From Trichomonas tenax (Eukaryota > Parabasalia > Trichomonadida > Trichomonadidae): a DNA stretch of 10,536 nt. Below the pieces are notes generated by a model. That model was not told where the DNA came from, did no database searches, and was given only the letters and a program-made list of their open reading frames with translations. A program made the translations under genes and the position numbers. How positions within the stretch are numbered: position 1 is the first letter of the stretch; each line of letters opens with the position of its first letter. The stretch covers positions 1 through 10,536 of the forward strand of contig JALKBU010001480.1 of assembly GCA_023091735.1 (NCBI GenBank). The letters run 5' to 3'. Shown here one piece after another: positions 1 through 6,365 of this stretch.

Positions 1-1
1 A

Positions 2-64
2 GCAAAATCATGGGATGTCTTGGATAAAGCCTCGTTGGATTAGCAAGCCAGTCCATGATTTTGC
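2..64. repeat. imperfect hairpin element A
   Basis: Bases 2-22 and 44-64 form an imperfect inverted repeat with 18 of 21 positions paired. The outer 12 bp (GCAAAATCATGG against CCATGATTTTGC) are perfect and the loop is about 21 nt. The right arm plus part of the loop (35-56) is a perfect 22-bp inverted copy of 413-434, which lies in a second hairpin downstream. The left boundary sits at the window edge, so the element may be longer. It could be a small foldback/MITE-like element or a structured RNA; the sequence does not decide between them. Confidence 0.6.
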
Positions 65-113
65 CTTTCAAAGTCGGAATTCGAAAATCGTCGAAATATT
101 CCGACTAAAAGGC
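63..113. repeat. nested stem-loop
   Basis: GCCTTT (63-68) pairs with AAAGGC (108-113). Inside that, GTCGGAAT (73-80) pairs perfectly with ATTCCGAC (98-105). The structure directly adjoins hairpin element A and may be part of the same unit. No function is evident. Confidence 0.45.
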
Positions 114-391
114 TATGAAAAGCAAAAAATATAGAGAGCTGACGCTATATGACACAGTTTATATTCATTATATCTATAATTAAATTTTTAATTAAATTAC
201 ATAATTCTCTTCAAACTTCAATATTGAACAAAAATGATTTTTTGTATTGTAATGGAAAATAGACATAAGAGCTTCTCAAACTAATCCTGAGGCATAAAAG
301 CGAATTTGAATGAAATCTGCAAAATTCAATTTTGATCAAAAATTATTGATCAATTTGAACAAAAAAATCGAATGAAATAAGATTTCGACGT
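114..391. other. AT-rich non-coding spacer with one stem-loop
   Basis: No reading frame of interest is present. The only structure seen is an imperfect inverted repeat, TTCAATTTTGATCAA (325-339) against TTGATCAATTTGAA (346-359), with a 6-nt loop. The rest is AT-rich sequence without recognisable motifs. Confidence 0.4.
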
Positions 392-488
392 TTGACTCTG
401 GAATGCTCGACTATGGACTGGCTTGCTAATCCAATGAAGCACTATGATAAGGCCCAAGCCAATCCACAGTCCAGCATTCCAGAGTCAA
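392..488. repeat. long imperfect hairpin element B
   Basis: Arms 392-425 and 455-488 are inverted repeats of 34 nt with 31 Watson-Crick matches, separated by a 29-nt loop. Two of the three mismatches become G-U wobbles if the minus strand is transcribed, leaving a single G-G mismatch. The inner left arm and start of the loop (413-434) are the perfect inverted copy of 35-56 in hairpin A, so the two hairpins are relatives. The outer stem sequences (TTGACTCTGGAATGCT in B, GCAAAATC in A) are unrelated, yet each is self-complementary. Candidates are a foldback/MITE remnant or a hairpin RNA. The weak ORF crossing it starts at TTG and has no coding character. Confidence 0.65.
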
Positions 489-556
489 TCACAGCAAATG
501 TTTTCATTTATATTATAAAAATGGCCGACGGTTTTAGATACACCCCTTTTATATTA

Positions 557-709
557 TGTCATTTTACATGTCAAAATAATGTCAAATCTGACACGTGACA
601 TTGTCACTTTTATAACACATTATCATACCCCGCATGATTCTGTTAAATATATATGATTCTGTTAAAATAGAGTAAAGTCTTTAATAAATGTTTGTCACGT
701 AAAGTGTCA
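557..709. promoter_or_regulatory. cluster of TGTCA/TGACA motifs
   Basis: Eight TGTCA or TGACA pentamers occur in 153 bp, starting at 557, 569, 580, 589, 596, 602, 693 and 705. Two of them form the perfect palindrome GTGACA-T-TGTCAC (595-607). This is far above chance for a pentamer and sits 100-250 bp upstream of the BAR-like gene at 810, so a transcription-factor platform is plausible. No known parabasalid factor is assigned to it here. Confidence 0.35.
634..666. repeat. 14-bp tandem direct repeat
   Basis: ATGATTCTGTTAAA occurs at 634-647 and again at 653-666, a period of 19 bp with a 5-bp spacer. It lies within the upstream region of the gene at 810. It could be a duplicated regulatory site or a replication-slippage product. 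Confidence 0.5.
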
Positions 710-776
710 AAATTATATAAATTTATCTGCCCATCAAAATATATTAAAGACATCTCTGTACAAATACACAATAATT

Positions 777-783
777 TCATTTT
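777..783 (+). promoter_or_regulatory. initiator-like element of the BAR-like gene
   Basis: TCATTTT matches the trichomonad initiator consensus TCA(+1)-Y-W, with the putative +1 A at 779, 31 nt upstream of the ATG at 810. Short 5' leaders are usual in trichomonads. The call rests on this motif and its position only. Confidence 0.4.
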
Positions 784-809
784 TCGCAATTTGAAGACAC
801 TTTATCTTA

Positions 810-1508
810 ATGTGGATAGTTGATCTCGTTGATTCATACAGACTTCAGCAGCAGAGGGATTCAATAACTTCACAATTCAATGTTGTTGTTGACGCTACGA
901 GACAATTCAATCAAAATCATGCGACTATTTTAGGCACAGAGAACAGATGTTTAGATCAACTACAAAACATGATTGGAAAGGAAGCAAATGAGTGCACAGA
1001 ACTATTCAACAAGGTCATCGAATCATATCACAACGCTCTTGCTGACGAAGTTTACTATTTAGAACAAAGAAAGAGGGCTATCGAAGATTTAAACGATATT
1101 CAAGAGAGATTTTATGTCGTGATAAGACAAGCAGACAAATATAAAGAAGCTCAGAAGGCTTTTGCTAAAGAAACTGATAATTTAGTCGCGAACCAACAAA
1201 AAATGGCTCAGGAGGTCGCAAAGGACCCTTCAAAAGAAGCGAAATGGGAAGAACAGATCAAAAAATACAAAAAATCAAAGAGGAATACGTTGAATGCACT
1301 TATTGAATCGCTTGAAAAATTCATCGAAGAAAAGAAGAAATTCAACAATTTCCGCCATAGAAAACTGAAGCAAAGCTACTCGACATACGGAAGCGCAACA
1401 AATGAATACTCAAAGCGCTTATCTGAGACATATGCCAATCTAAAGAATCAAATTGACGAGATCACATTGGATATAACCAATGCAGTTACTCATTCTAAGA
1501 AGGAATAA
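810..1508 (+). CDS. BAR/F-BAR-like coiled-coil protein
   Basis: A 232-residue, almost wholly alpha-helical protein rich in Lys, Glu, Gln and Asn, with no signal peptide or membrane segment. Residues about 20-215 form long heptad-like helices. A basic stretch in the third quarter (about 140-185, with KKYKKSKR and KKKFNNFRHRKLK) would suit binding to acidic membranes. Both the length and the three-long-helix pattern resemble BAR-superfamily domains, which dimerise into curved rods and shape membranes during endocytosis or at the actin cortex. No SH3, PX or PH domain is attached. The ATG at 810 is chosen because an initiator-like motif lies 31 nt upstream and the frame has no better start. TAAA at 1525-1528 just after the stop may be the poly(A) signal. 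A generic coiled-coil protein is the alternative, since no diagnostic catalytic motif exists for this fold. Confidence 0.7.
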   Translation: MWIVDLVDSYRLQQQRDSITSQFNVVVDATRQFNQNHATILGTENRCLDQLQNMIGKEANECTELFNKVIESYHNALADEVYYLEQRKRAIEDLNDIQERFYVVIRQADKYKEAQKAFAKETDNLVANQQKMAQEVAKDPSKEAKWEEQIKKYKKSKRNTLNALIESLEKFIEEKKKFNNFRHRKLKQSYSTYGSATNEYSKRLSETYANLKNQIDEITLDITNAVTHSKKE

Positions 1509-1524
1509 TCCAAACATAGTTTAT

Positions 1525-1528
1525 AAAA
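1525..1528 (+). terminator. putative UAAA poly(A) signal
   Basis: TAAA lies 16 nt after the TAA stop of the BAR-like gene. Trichomonads are known to use UAAA close to or overlapping the stop codon. The motif is short and common in AT-rich DNA, so support is weak. The remaining bases up to 1750 are AT-rich spacer in which nothing else is seen. Confidence 0.25.
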
Positions 1529-1750
1529 TATTAGATCTATTTTGAAAATCAATGAAACTAATTGTTTGAATGTAATTTAATGAATTGAACATTAAGAGCT
1601 CAAAGAGACATTAGATTTCATGAGAATTCCATAACGATTTATTTAATTTGTGAAATTAGATGTGTTTATTCAAAATTACAGAGATTTCCATGTTTAGAAT
1701 GATTTTATGGTCCAAAATTTAAAATATAGAATATATTAATGGTTCTGATG

Positions 1751-1756
1751 TCATAT
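1751..1756 (+). promoter_or_regulatory. initiator-like element of the importin-like gene
   Basis: TCATAT fits the trichomonad initiator consensus TCA(+1)-Y-W, with the putative +1 A at 1753, 41 nt upstream of the ATG at 1794. It also forms part of a TGTCA pentamer (1749-1753), the motif clustered upstream of the gene at 810. Confidence 0.4.
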
Positions 1757-1793
1757 TTACAATAATCAAAGAAATCAAAAATAAAAAGACAAA

Positions 1794-4193
1794 ATGGATT
1801 TTGTTCAAGCAATCTCTTTAATTACTGAAAACACACATCCGAATTTCAATGCAGCGCATCAATTTTTGAACGAAAAACTTCAGCAGCACCCTGAAGACTT
1901 CATAAACGAACTCGCTGAGATTATTCAAAATCCAGAATTGCCATTGCGTTTGAAAAAGAACACAATACAGCTTTCAACAGTCGTAGCACGTATAAAAATC
2001 AACAAAGGAATTGTTGAATCGGTCTCCGTACCTGAAATTTCGCAGGAAGCGATCGAAAATTTCGTTCAAGCTTTAGTTTCTCAATTTTCAAGACCAGCAA
2101 CTGATCAGGAATGTGTAGACTACGGAACTTCAATCGCAACAACAATGGCTCACTTCAGAATTGCTCAATTTTACTTATCTCCGAATAGAGGTTCACAACC
2201 ACATCCAGCACTTGAATTTTTGCCACTTATCAACTCATCCAATCCTCCAAACACAATTGAAAACGCATTAATTGCAATTGAATCAATTATTGATGTTCTC
2301 CCAGTGAATCATTCATCAGTGACCGAGAACATTGTTGCTACAATCCTCACACATATAATGGAAAATGAAGCAAGCCTAACTCTCAAACACGTTTTTATTA
2401 ATATCGCAGGAAAACTTGTTAAAACGTTATGGTCTTCAATGGCCAAGAATAATCAGTTTGGCCTTGCGTTTCTCACAAAACTTAACGAGTTATTGCCTCT
2501 TCTTCCTGTTGAATTCTTCTGGTTTTGGGCACAAGTTCCTCTTGAATGTTATCAGATGCTTGCGATGAATATTGATGTTCCAAACACAATGTTCACATTC
2601 CTTCAGTCCAACACAAATGAAGAATGTTTAATCTACAACATGCAGTTCTGGCTGAAAGTTATTTCGATGGAGGCAAAGGCCCAAAGTTCTTTCAATTTAG
2701 CCGGCAGCAGCTTGAATCGTATCATTGAACTCGCATTGTTCATTATCCAAAACGATCCGTCAACAGTTACATATACACGCGGTGATTATACACCAGTAAT
2801 TGCTGCTATGGATACTCTTAATGCTCTTATCAAAGCATTCTATGATAAATGCTTCGAAATCTTATCTCCTTTCGTTACAGAAAACTGCAACAGCGAAAAC
2901 AAAACGACAAAGTTTGCTGCAGCTTTCTTACTTAGTGAGCTTATTCACTGTGCAAAAGAGAGCTCAAACGATTTAACAATATTGTTTGAAGATTCCATCA
3001 ATGGTTTAGTTTCTGATGACTCTCCACGAGTTATTGCACAAGCGATAAGAGCAATTTCTTTCGCAGTTTCATTGGAAGTTATCGCAATGACAGAAGAAAT
3101 ATTCAATTCTGTAACATCCAACGCCGCATCAGAAGATTCTGTTATGGCTGTGACATCATTAAAGTGTTTAGGAATTATTGGTGTTCATTGCCAAGATACA
3201 ACCGATCAAGTGATTTCTTTTCTATTAAATTATGTCAGCGAAGTCGATAATACGATGTATGTTACTTCAGCACTCAACATACTCCAAGATGTTATTCCTA
3301 AGTCATCAGCACAAACTAAGCTCAGCGTCTACGAAGCGATTTTCCAAGCATTGCCATCAATAGCCGAAAACAAATCAGACTTGTTGGATCCATTCATGGC
3401 TGTTATCAATTGCTGCTACGGAGCACTCATTAACGAGCAGTATCAAGATATTATGGATCTTTCATCGAAATTACTTCAAGTTTGTACAGAAATATTGACT
3501 GAGCAACCGTGTCCAACATGCATTAATACCATTGGCTTAATCACATATTATTGTTCAGATGCAAATCCAGAAATCCCTCCGATTGCTTTCAATGTGATTA
3601 GCAATTTCATCAACAAATTAGATTTGCCTGAATGCATGATGAGTGCATTTAGTATTTCCTCACTCTTTGTCAGGAAAATTGATAATCCTGAAATACTTGC
3701 TTCTCTCGCTGAATCAGCAGCTGTTGTATTAAGTAATCCAGATGTCGTTGCTGATGTTTATGATAGAGCTGCTTCTCTAGTCACAATTATTGCAGGTATT
3801 AATGGTAGTGTCATATTGCCATATTTAGAATCATTATTCGTGAGTAGCCAAAGAATTTTGGATTTGCATTCCAAGAAAATGACCGATATATTACCAATAT
3901 ACGAGCTTGTTCATACTCTTGGATTCCTTGTTCAAGTAGGCTCTGAAGAAGATGTCCAAATAATGCAGACGCTCAGAACAATTGCTGAAATCATTGGTGC
4001 TGAAGTAAATATTCCATTCAGCTACAGATCATTAGGTATTGATGTATTATATATGATTTACACTCATTTGCCAGAGATGTGGGAGCAGATGAAAGAACAA
4101 CAATGCTGCGAATTTATTATGGCAGCAGGCTTAAAGACAGATGATCAAATCACAAAAGAAAGAGCAAATGTATTACTCAATACTCGTGGATAA
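1794..4193 (+). CDS. importin-beta-like nuclear transport receptor
   Basis: A 799-residue all-helical protein made of HEAT/ARM-type repeats, close to the roughly 860-880 residues of importin-beta-1 (karyopherin). Residues 1-70 resemble the importin-beta N-terminal domain: a predicted helix with NFNAAHQFLNEKLQ, then DFINELAEII, then NPELPLRLKKNTIQL, matching the family pattern AAqkfLe...F...L..il.np....R..A...lKN. A middle stretch, TKFAAAFLLSELIH...DDSPRVIAQAIRAISFAVS, mirrors the family's 'yRdAAv.afG.il... D.s..VR.tAawtvgri' repeat. Importin-beta proteins carry cargo through nuclear pores and release it on binding Ran-GTP at the N-terminal repeats. The start is the first ATG after the initiator-like motif. 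The gene is intact and intronless, and its 3' end lies 80 bp from the convergent stop of the Hsp70-like gene. Sequence is divergent, so another karyopherin subfamily is possible. Confidence 0.75.
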   Translation: MDFVQAISLITENTHPNFNAAHQFLNEKLQQHPEDFINELAEIIQNPELPLRLKKNTIQLSTVVARIKINKGIVESVSVPEISQEAIENFVQALVSQFSRPATDQECVDYGTSIATTMAHFRIAQFYLSPNRGSQPHPALEFLPLINSSNPPNTIENALIAIESIIDVLPVNHSSVTENIVATILTHIMENEASLTLKHVFINIAGKLVKTLWSSMAKNNQFGLAFLTKLNELLPLLPVEFFWFWAQVPLECYQMLAMNIDVPNTMFTFLQSNTNEECLIYNMQFWLKVISMEAKAQSSFNLAGSSLNRIIELALFIIQNDPSTVTYTRGDYTPVIAAMDTLNALIKAFYDKCFEILSPFVTENCNSENKTTKFAAAFLLSELIHCAKESSNDLTILFEDSINGLVSDDSPRVIAQAIRAISFAVSLEVIAMTEEIFNSVTSNAASEDSVMAVTSLKCLGIIGVHCQDTTDQVISFLLNYVSEVDNTMYVTSALNILQDVIPKSSAQTKLSVYEAIFQALPSIAENKSDLLDPFMAVINCCYGALINEQYQDIMDLSSKLLQVCTEILTEQPCPTCINTIGLITYYCSDANPEIPPIAFNVISNFINKLDLPECMMSAFSISSLFVRKIDNPEILASLAESAAVVLSNPDVVADVYDRAASLVTIIAGINGSVILPYLESLFVSSQRILDLHSKKMTDILPIYELVHTLGFLVQVGSEEDVQIMQTLRTIAEIIGAEVNIPFSYRSLGIDVLYMIYTHLPEMWEQMKEQQCCEFIMAAGLKTDDQITKERANVLLNTRG

Positions 4194-4273
4194 TTTTTTA
4201 TATATAGTTTATTATTAAATTTTGTTTTCTATATTTAGTATAAAGAAATAAGTCTTTTATTAAACATAAAGAT
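4194..4273. terminator. shared convergent 3' region
   Basis: Only 80 bp separate the stop codons of the importin-like gene (+) and the Hsp70-like gene (-). The spacer is strongly AT-rich. It contains TAAA on the plus strand at 4216-4219, and TAAA on the minus strand (TTTA on plus) at 4234-4237 and 4256-4259, candidate UAAA poly(A) signals for the two transcripts. Their 3' ends may therefore overlap. Confidence 0.35.
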
Positions 4274-5866
4274 CTAAAACTCTTCTTTTTTTGACATGTT
4301 TGGCTTGGCTTCAAATTGAGCTTTTGCATTTTCTTGTTGAGCGATATGAAGTTTCTCGACATATTGATAAAAATCATCTTTCAAATTTGACTTGTCTGAT
4401 TTAAAAATTTTATCAGACAAAGCGCATGTGTCGGCAATTTCTTTTTCACTCTTATCGTCTCTTTTGAGTGCTTGAAGCTTCACTTTAATCATATCAGCAT
4501 CGAGTTTACATTTTGCTTTACTAATGAGCTCTGTGACCGCTTGATTAAATTTCTTATCATATACTTCTTCAGTTTTGATGTCAGTTTCATCATCGCCAAG
4601 ATATTCTGCCATATCATTCATCAGTTTCTCGCCTTTTTGAATTAAATTAGTTTCCTCAAAAATGGATTTGAAATAATCAATTTTCAAAACCTCTAGACTC
4701 TCATCAGGTATTACACCTCCCATTTTTTCCCCTGACTTTTTACATTGGCTCATAAAATCATTCGTATATTCACGAGCGTATTTCTGCAAATCGTCTTCAT
4801 TCGAGACAATGTTAGGTTCAAAGATTTTTGATAAATAATATTGAGCGCCTCCATGACAAGGAATACTGTATGTGATGTTCTGGAAACATTTGCTGTCGAC
4901 ATCACGGTGAATGGTTTGTTCAAGAAAACCTTTAGCAAATTGATCACCAAGGATTTCGATGTGATAGTCTTCAGTATTCTTTATGAATTCAACAATTTTT
5001 TCTCGAACATACTTTCGACCTTTTTGAAGCATAGCATTGTTTTCATAATCATTTAATCCAAGTAGTATCGAAACATCTCCAAGTTTCGTTGTGAAGTTGA
5101 TATCACGGAATTGATGCATATTTTTGATGCAATCATAAACTTGAATCCTAAAACTTTGTTTCATGTTTTTATCAGAAGTTATCTGACTATCTAATGTTTT
5201 CACAGACTCGGTATTATCACGGTCAAACTTTTTTTGAATTTCAGATGCAATAGCTTTGAGAATAATTTGACTTCCAAATTCAATAAAAAGATAATCTTCA
5301 TAATTGATTCTTTGGTGCTCGTTTGTAATCGAGAACTTATAGCACTGGATTCCAATGTTACCGATATCTAAAATAATGTATTTTTGGTCTTCTTTCGAAT
5401 CAACAATATCACGATATGCCATTGCAACAGAACAGAATGAATCAATCGTAGTTAATGATACACCGACATTTTTTGCAGCATCAACAAACCTTTTTCTCAA
5501 GTCCTTATTCCACCATGTGGGAATAATTGTGTAGAAGTGGCTAATATTCTTGACACAGTCAGAAAATGCTCTGAAATAGAGAGACAGGGCAGTATCTGGT
5601 TCAACTTCGCAATCTTTATCATCTTTTTTAAAATATAAACGTTTGTTACTGATAAACTTTCGAATTATGTTTCTTAGTGTAGTTTCCTCATTGATTTGGA
5701 TCGAATTTTCAGATCCAAAGATGATATTATTTTTCGTGAAAATTAATAACGTGATATTTGCTCTTTTGTTGTTGATGTTGAAAAGTTCAGGTTGCCCGTT
5801 CTTGATGTGATAGACAGTCGTGACTTTGTTTCCAATATCAACAAATAAATTAGGATCAGCAATCAT
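4274..5866 (-). CDS. divergent Hsp70/Hsp110-like protein
   Basis: A 530-residue protein with a recognisable but degenerate Hsp70 ATPase domain. Residues 7-20 (LFVDIGNKVTTVYH) match the phosphate-1 region. Residues 110-155 (HFYTIIPTWWNKDLRKRFVDAA...YRDI) match 'aviTVPAyF...qR.a...A...AAiaYg'. ILDIGNIGIQC (165-175) sits where DLGGGTFDvs is expected, and IPCHGGAQYYLSKIF (335-349) where VGGSTRIPkiq is expected. The phosphate-2 glycines and Thr-Phe-Asp are lost, and the GGSTR serine and threonine are replaced, so ATP hydrolysis is doubtful. After about residue 375 no 'DVtPLSLGie' substrate-binding beta-sandwich is seen, only about 150 charged helical residues like an Hsp110-type lid. The protein lacks the cytosolic EEVD ending and ends KKEEF. 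There is no signal peptide, so it is probably cytosolic. The frame is intact, suggesting a functional pseudo-chaperone or co-chaperone. The ATG at 5866 places the VDIG motif at the usual distance from the N-terminus. Confidence 0.75.
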   Translation of the reverse strand: MIADPNLFVDIGNKVTTVYHIKNGQPELFNINNKRANITLLIFTKNNIIFGSENSIQINEETTLRNIIRKFISNKRLYFKKDDKDCEVEPDTALSLYFRAFSDCVKNISHFYTIIPTWWNKDLRKRFVDAAKNVGVSLTTIDSFCSVAMAYRDIVDSKEDQKYIILDIGNIGIQCYKFSITNEHQRINYEDYLFIEFGSQIILKAIASEIQKKFDRDNTESVKTLDSQITSDKNMKQSFRIQVYDCIKNMHQFRDINFTTKLGDVSILLGLNDYENNAMLQKGRKYVREKIVEFIKNTEDYHIEILGDQFAKGFLEQTIHRDVDSKCFQNITYSIPCHGGAQYYLSKIFEPNIVSNEDDLQKYAREYTNDFMSQCKKSGEKMGGVIPDESLEVLKIDYFKSIFEETNLIQKGEKLMNDMAEYLGDDETDIKTEEVYDKKFNQAVTELISKAKCKLDADMIKVKLQALKRDDKSEKEIADTCALSDKIFKSDKSNLKDDFYQYVEKLHIAQQENAKAQFEAKPNMSKKEEF

Positions 5867-5874
5867 TGCTCAAC

Positions 5875-5881
5875 AAAATGG
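5875..5881 (-). promoter_or_regulatory. possible initiator of the Hsp70-like gene
   Basis: On the minus strand CCATTTT, with the putative +1 A opposite base 5879, lies 13 nt before the ATG. It is a one-base variant of the TCA-Y-W consensus, and its distance fits short trichomonad leaders. Support is weak. Confidence 0.3.
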
Positions 5882-6140
5882 TGTCAAAATTATTTGCACT
5901 GAAATTATCGAAAATATATTTTTATAACATATATAGTATGTACAGTATATTTTGACAATAAAATTAGAACATTGACCGAGAAAATTTCGAGAAAAATCAA
6001 AATATTAATTTCTGAATCAATATTTATTCATAAATAGTATATGAATTGTCCAAATGTCTGATATTTTTGAAAAAAACTGAATATAAATTAATGTTTCTAT
6101 TTTGGTGAAAAATGGTCTATTTTGGAAGTTAAAAAAAATC
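5882..6140. other. AT-rich intergenic region with a 20-bp-period repeat
   Basis: No gene is visible. TCTATTTTGG occurs at 6096-6105 and 6116-6125, a period of 20 bp. GTGTCAAAATTAT, starting at 5881, is identical to 704-716 upstream of the BAR-like gene. The region marks the change from host genes to transposon remnants. Confidence 0.4.
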
Positions 6141-6175
6141 GGGCCTCCGGCGCTATCATCGCCTTCGGCATGCAC
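6141..6175. other. isolated GC-rich hairpin patch
   Basis: This is a GC-rich island in AT-rich surroundings. It contains GCCTCCGGC and GCCTTCGGC, each a tiny hairpin, and GGCG (6149-6152) facing CGCC (6160-6163) across a 7-nt loop. The TTCG in the second hairpin would form a UUCG-type tetraloop in RNA. It may belong to the end of the MULE-like element downstream or be a dispersed hairpin repeat; neither can be shown from this window. Confidence 0.4.
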
Positions 6176-6206
6176 ACTAATATACTAACCCAGCGGAATA
6201 TCAAAG

Positions 6207-6362
6207 ATGGCCTCACTTCTTCTCTTCCTCTTTTTCCCTCTCCTTTTCTCTCTTATCTTTTTTGTTCATTTAATGATTAAAATAAACATAAAGCAGAAAG
6301 AGGAAACTCCACACTGTCCTGAATTTCTTCACCAAACCAAGGCTATTGGATCTCGTGTCTGA
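6207..6362 (+). CDS. 51-codon ORF, probably 5' part of the MULE remnant
   Basis: An ATG-started frame of 51 codons. The first 25 residues are extremely hydrophobic (Leu/Phe-rich, encoded by a long pyrimidine tract), resembling a membrane segment. The tail is polar (KQKEETPHCPEF...IGSRV). It ends at two consecutive TGA codons (6360-6365), and the same frame then continues into ILKVKFIHNHREGLTK, part of the transposase remnant. A C...HNH arrangement across those stops hints at the zinc-finger-like N-terminus often found before MULE domains. It could be a real small membrane protein, but continuity of frame makes a decayed transposase 5' end more likely. Confidence 0.25.
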   Translation: MASLLLFLFFPLLFSLIFFVHLMIKINIKQKEETPHCPEFLHQTKAIGSRV

Positions 6363-6365
6363 TGA

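Noticed and set aside
392..598. A 68-codon frame starting at TTG.
   Set aside because: It begins at a non-ATG codon, is mostly the hairpin inverted repeat, and shows no domain or coding character.
4750..5056. Short frames on both strands inside the Hsp70-like gene.
   Set aside because: They overlap a long conserved gene in other phases and have no recognisable protein features.
5936..6193. GTATGT at 5936 and ACTAACCCAG at 6184-6193 resemble trichomonad intron ends.
   Set aside because: The implied intron of about 258 nt is longer than usual, the 3' motif is two bases short of the known form, and no coding exon precedes 5936 on the plus strand.
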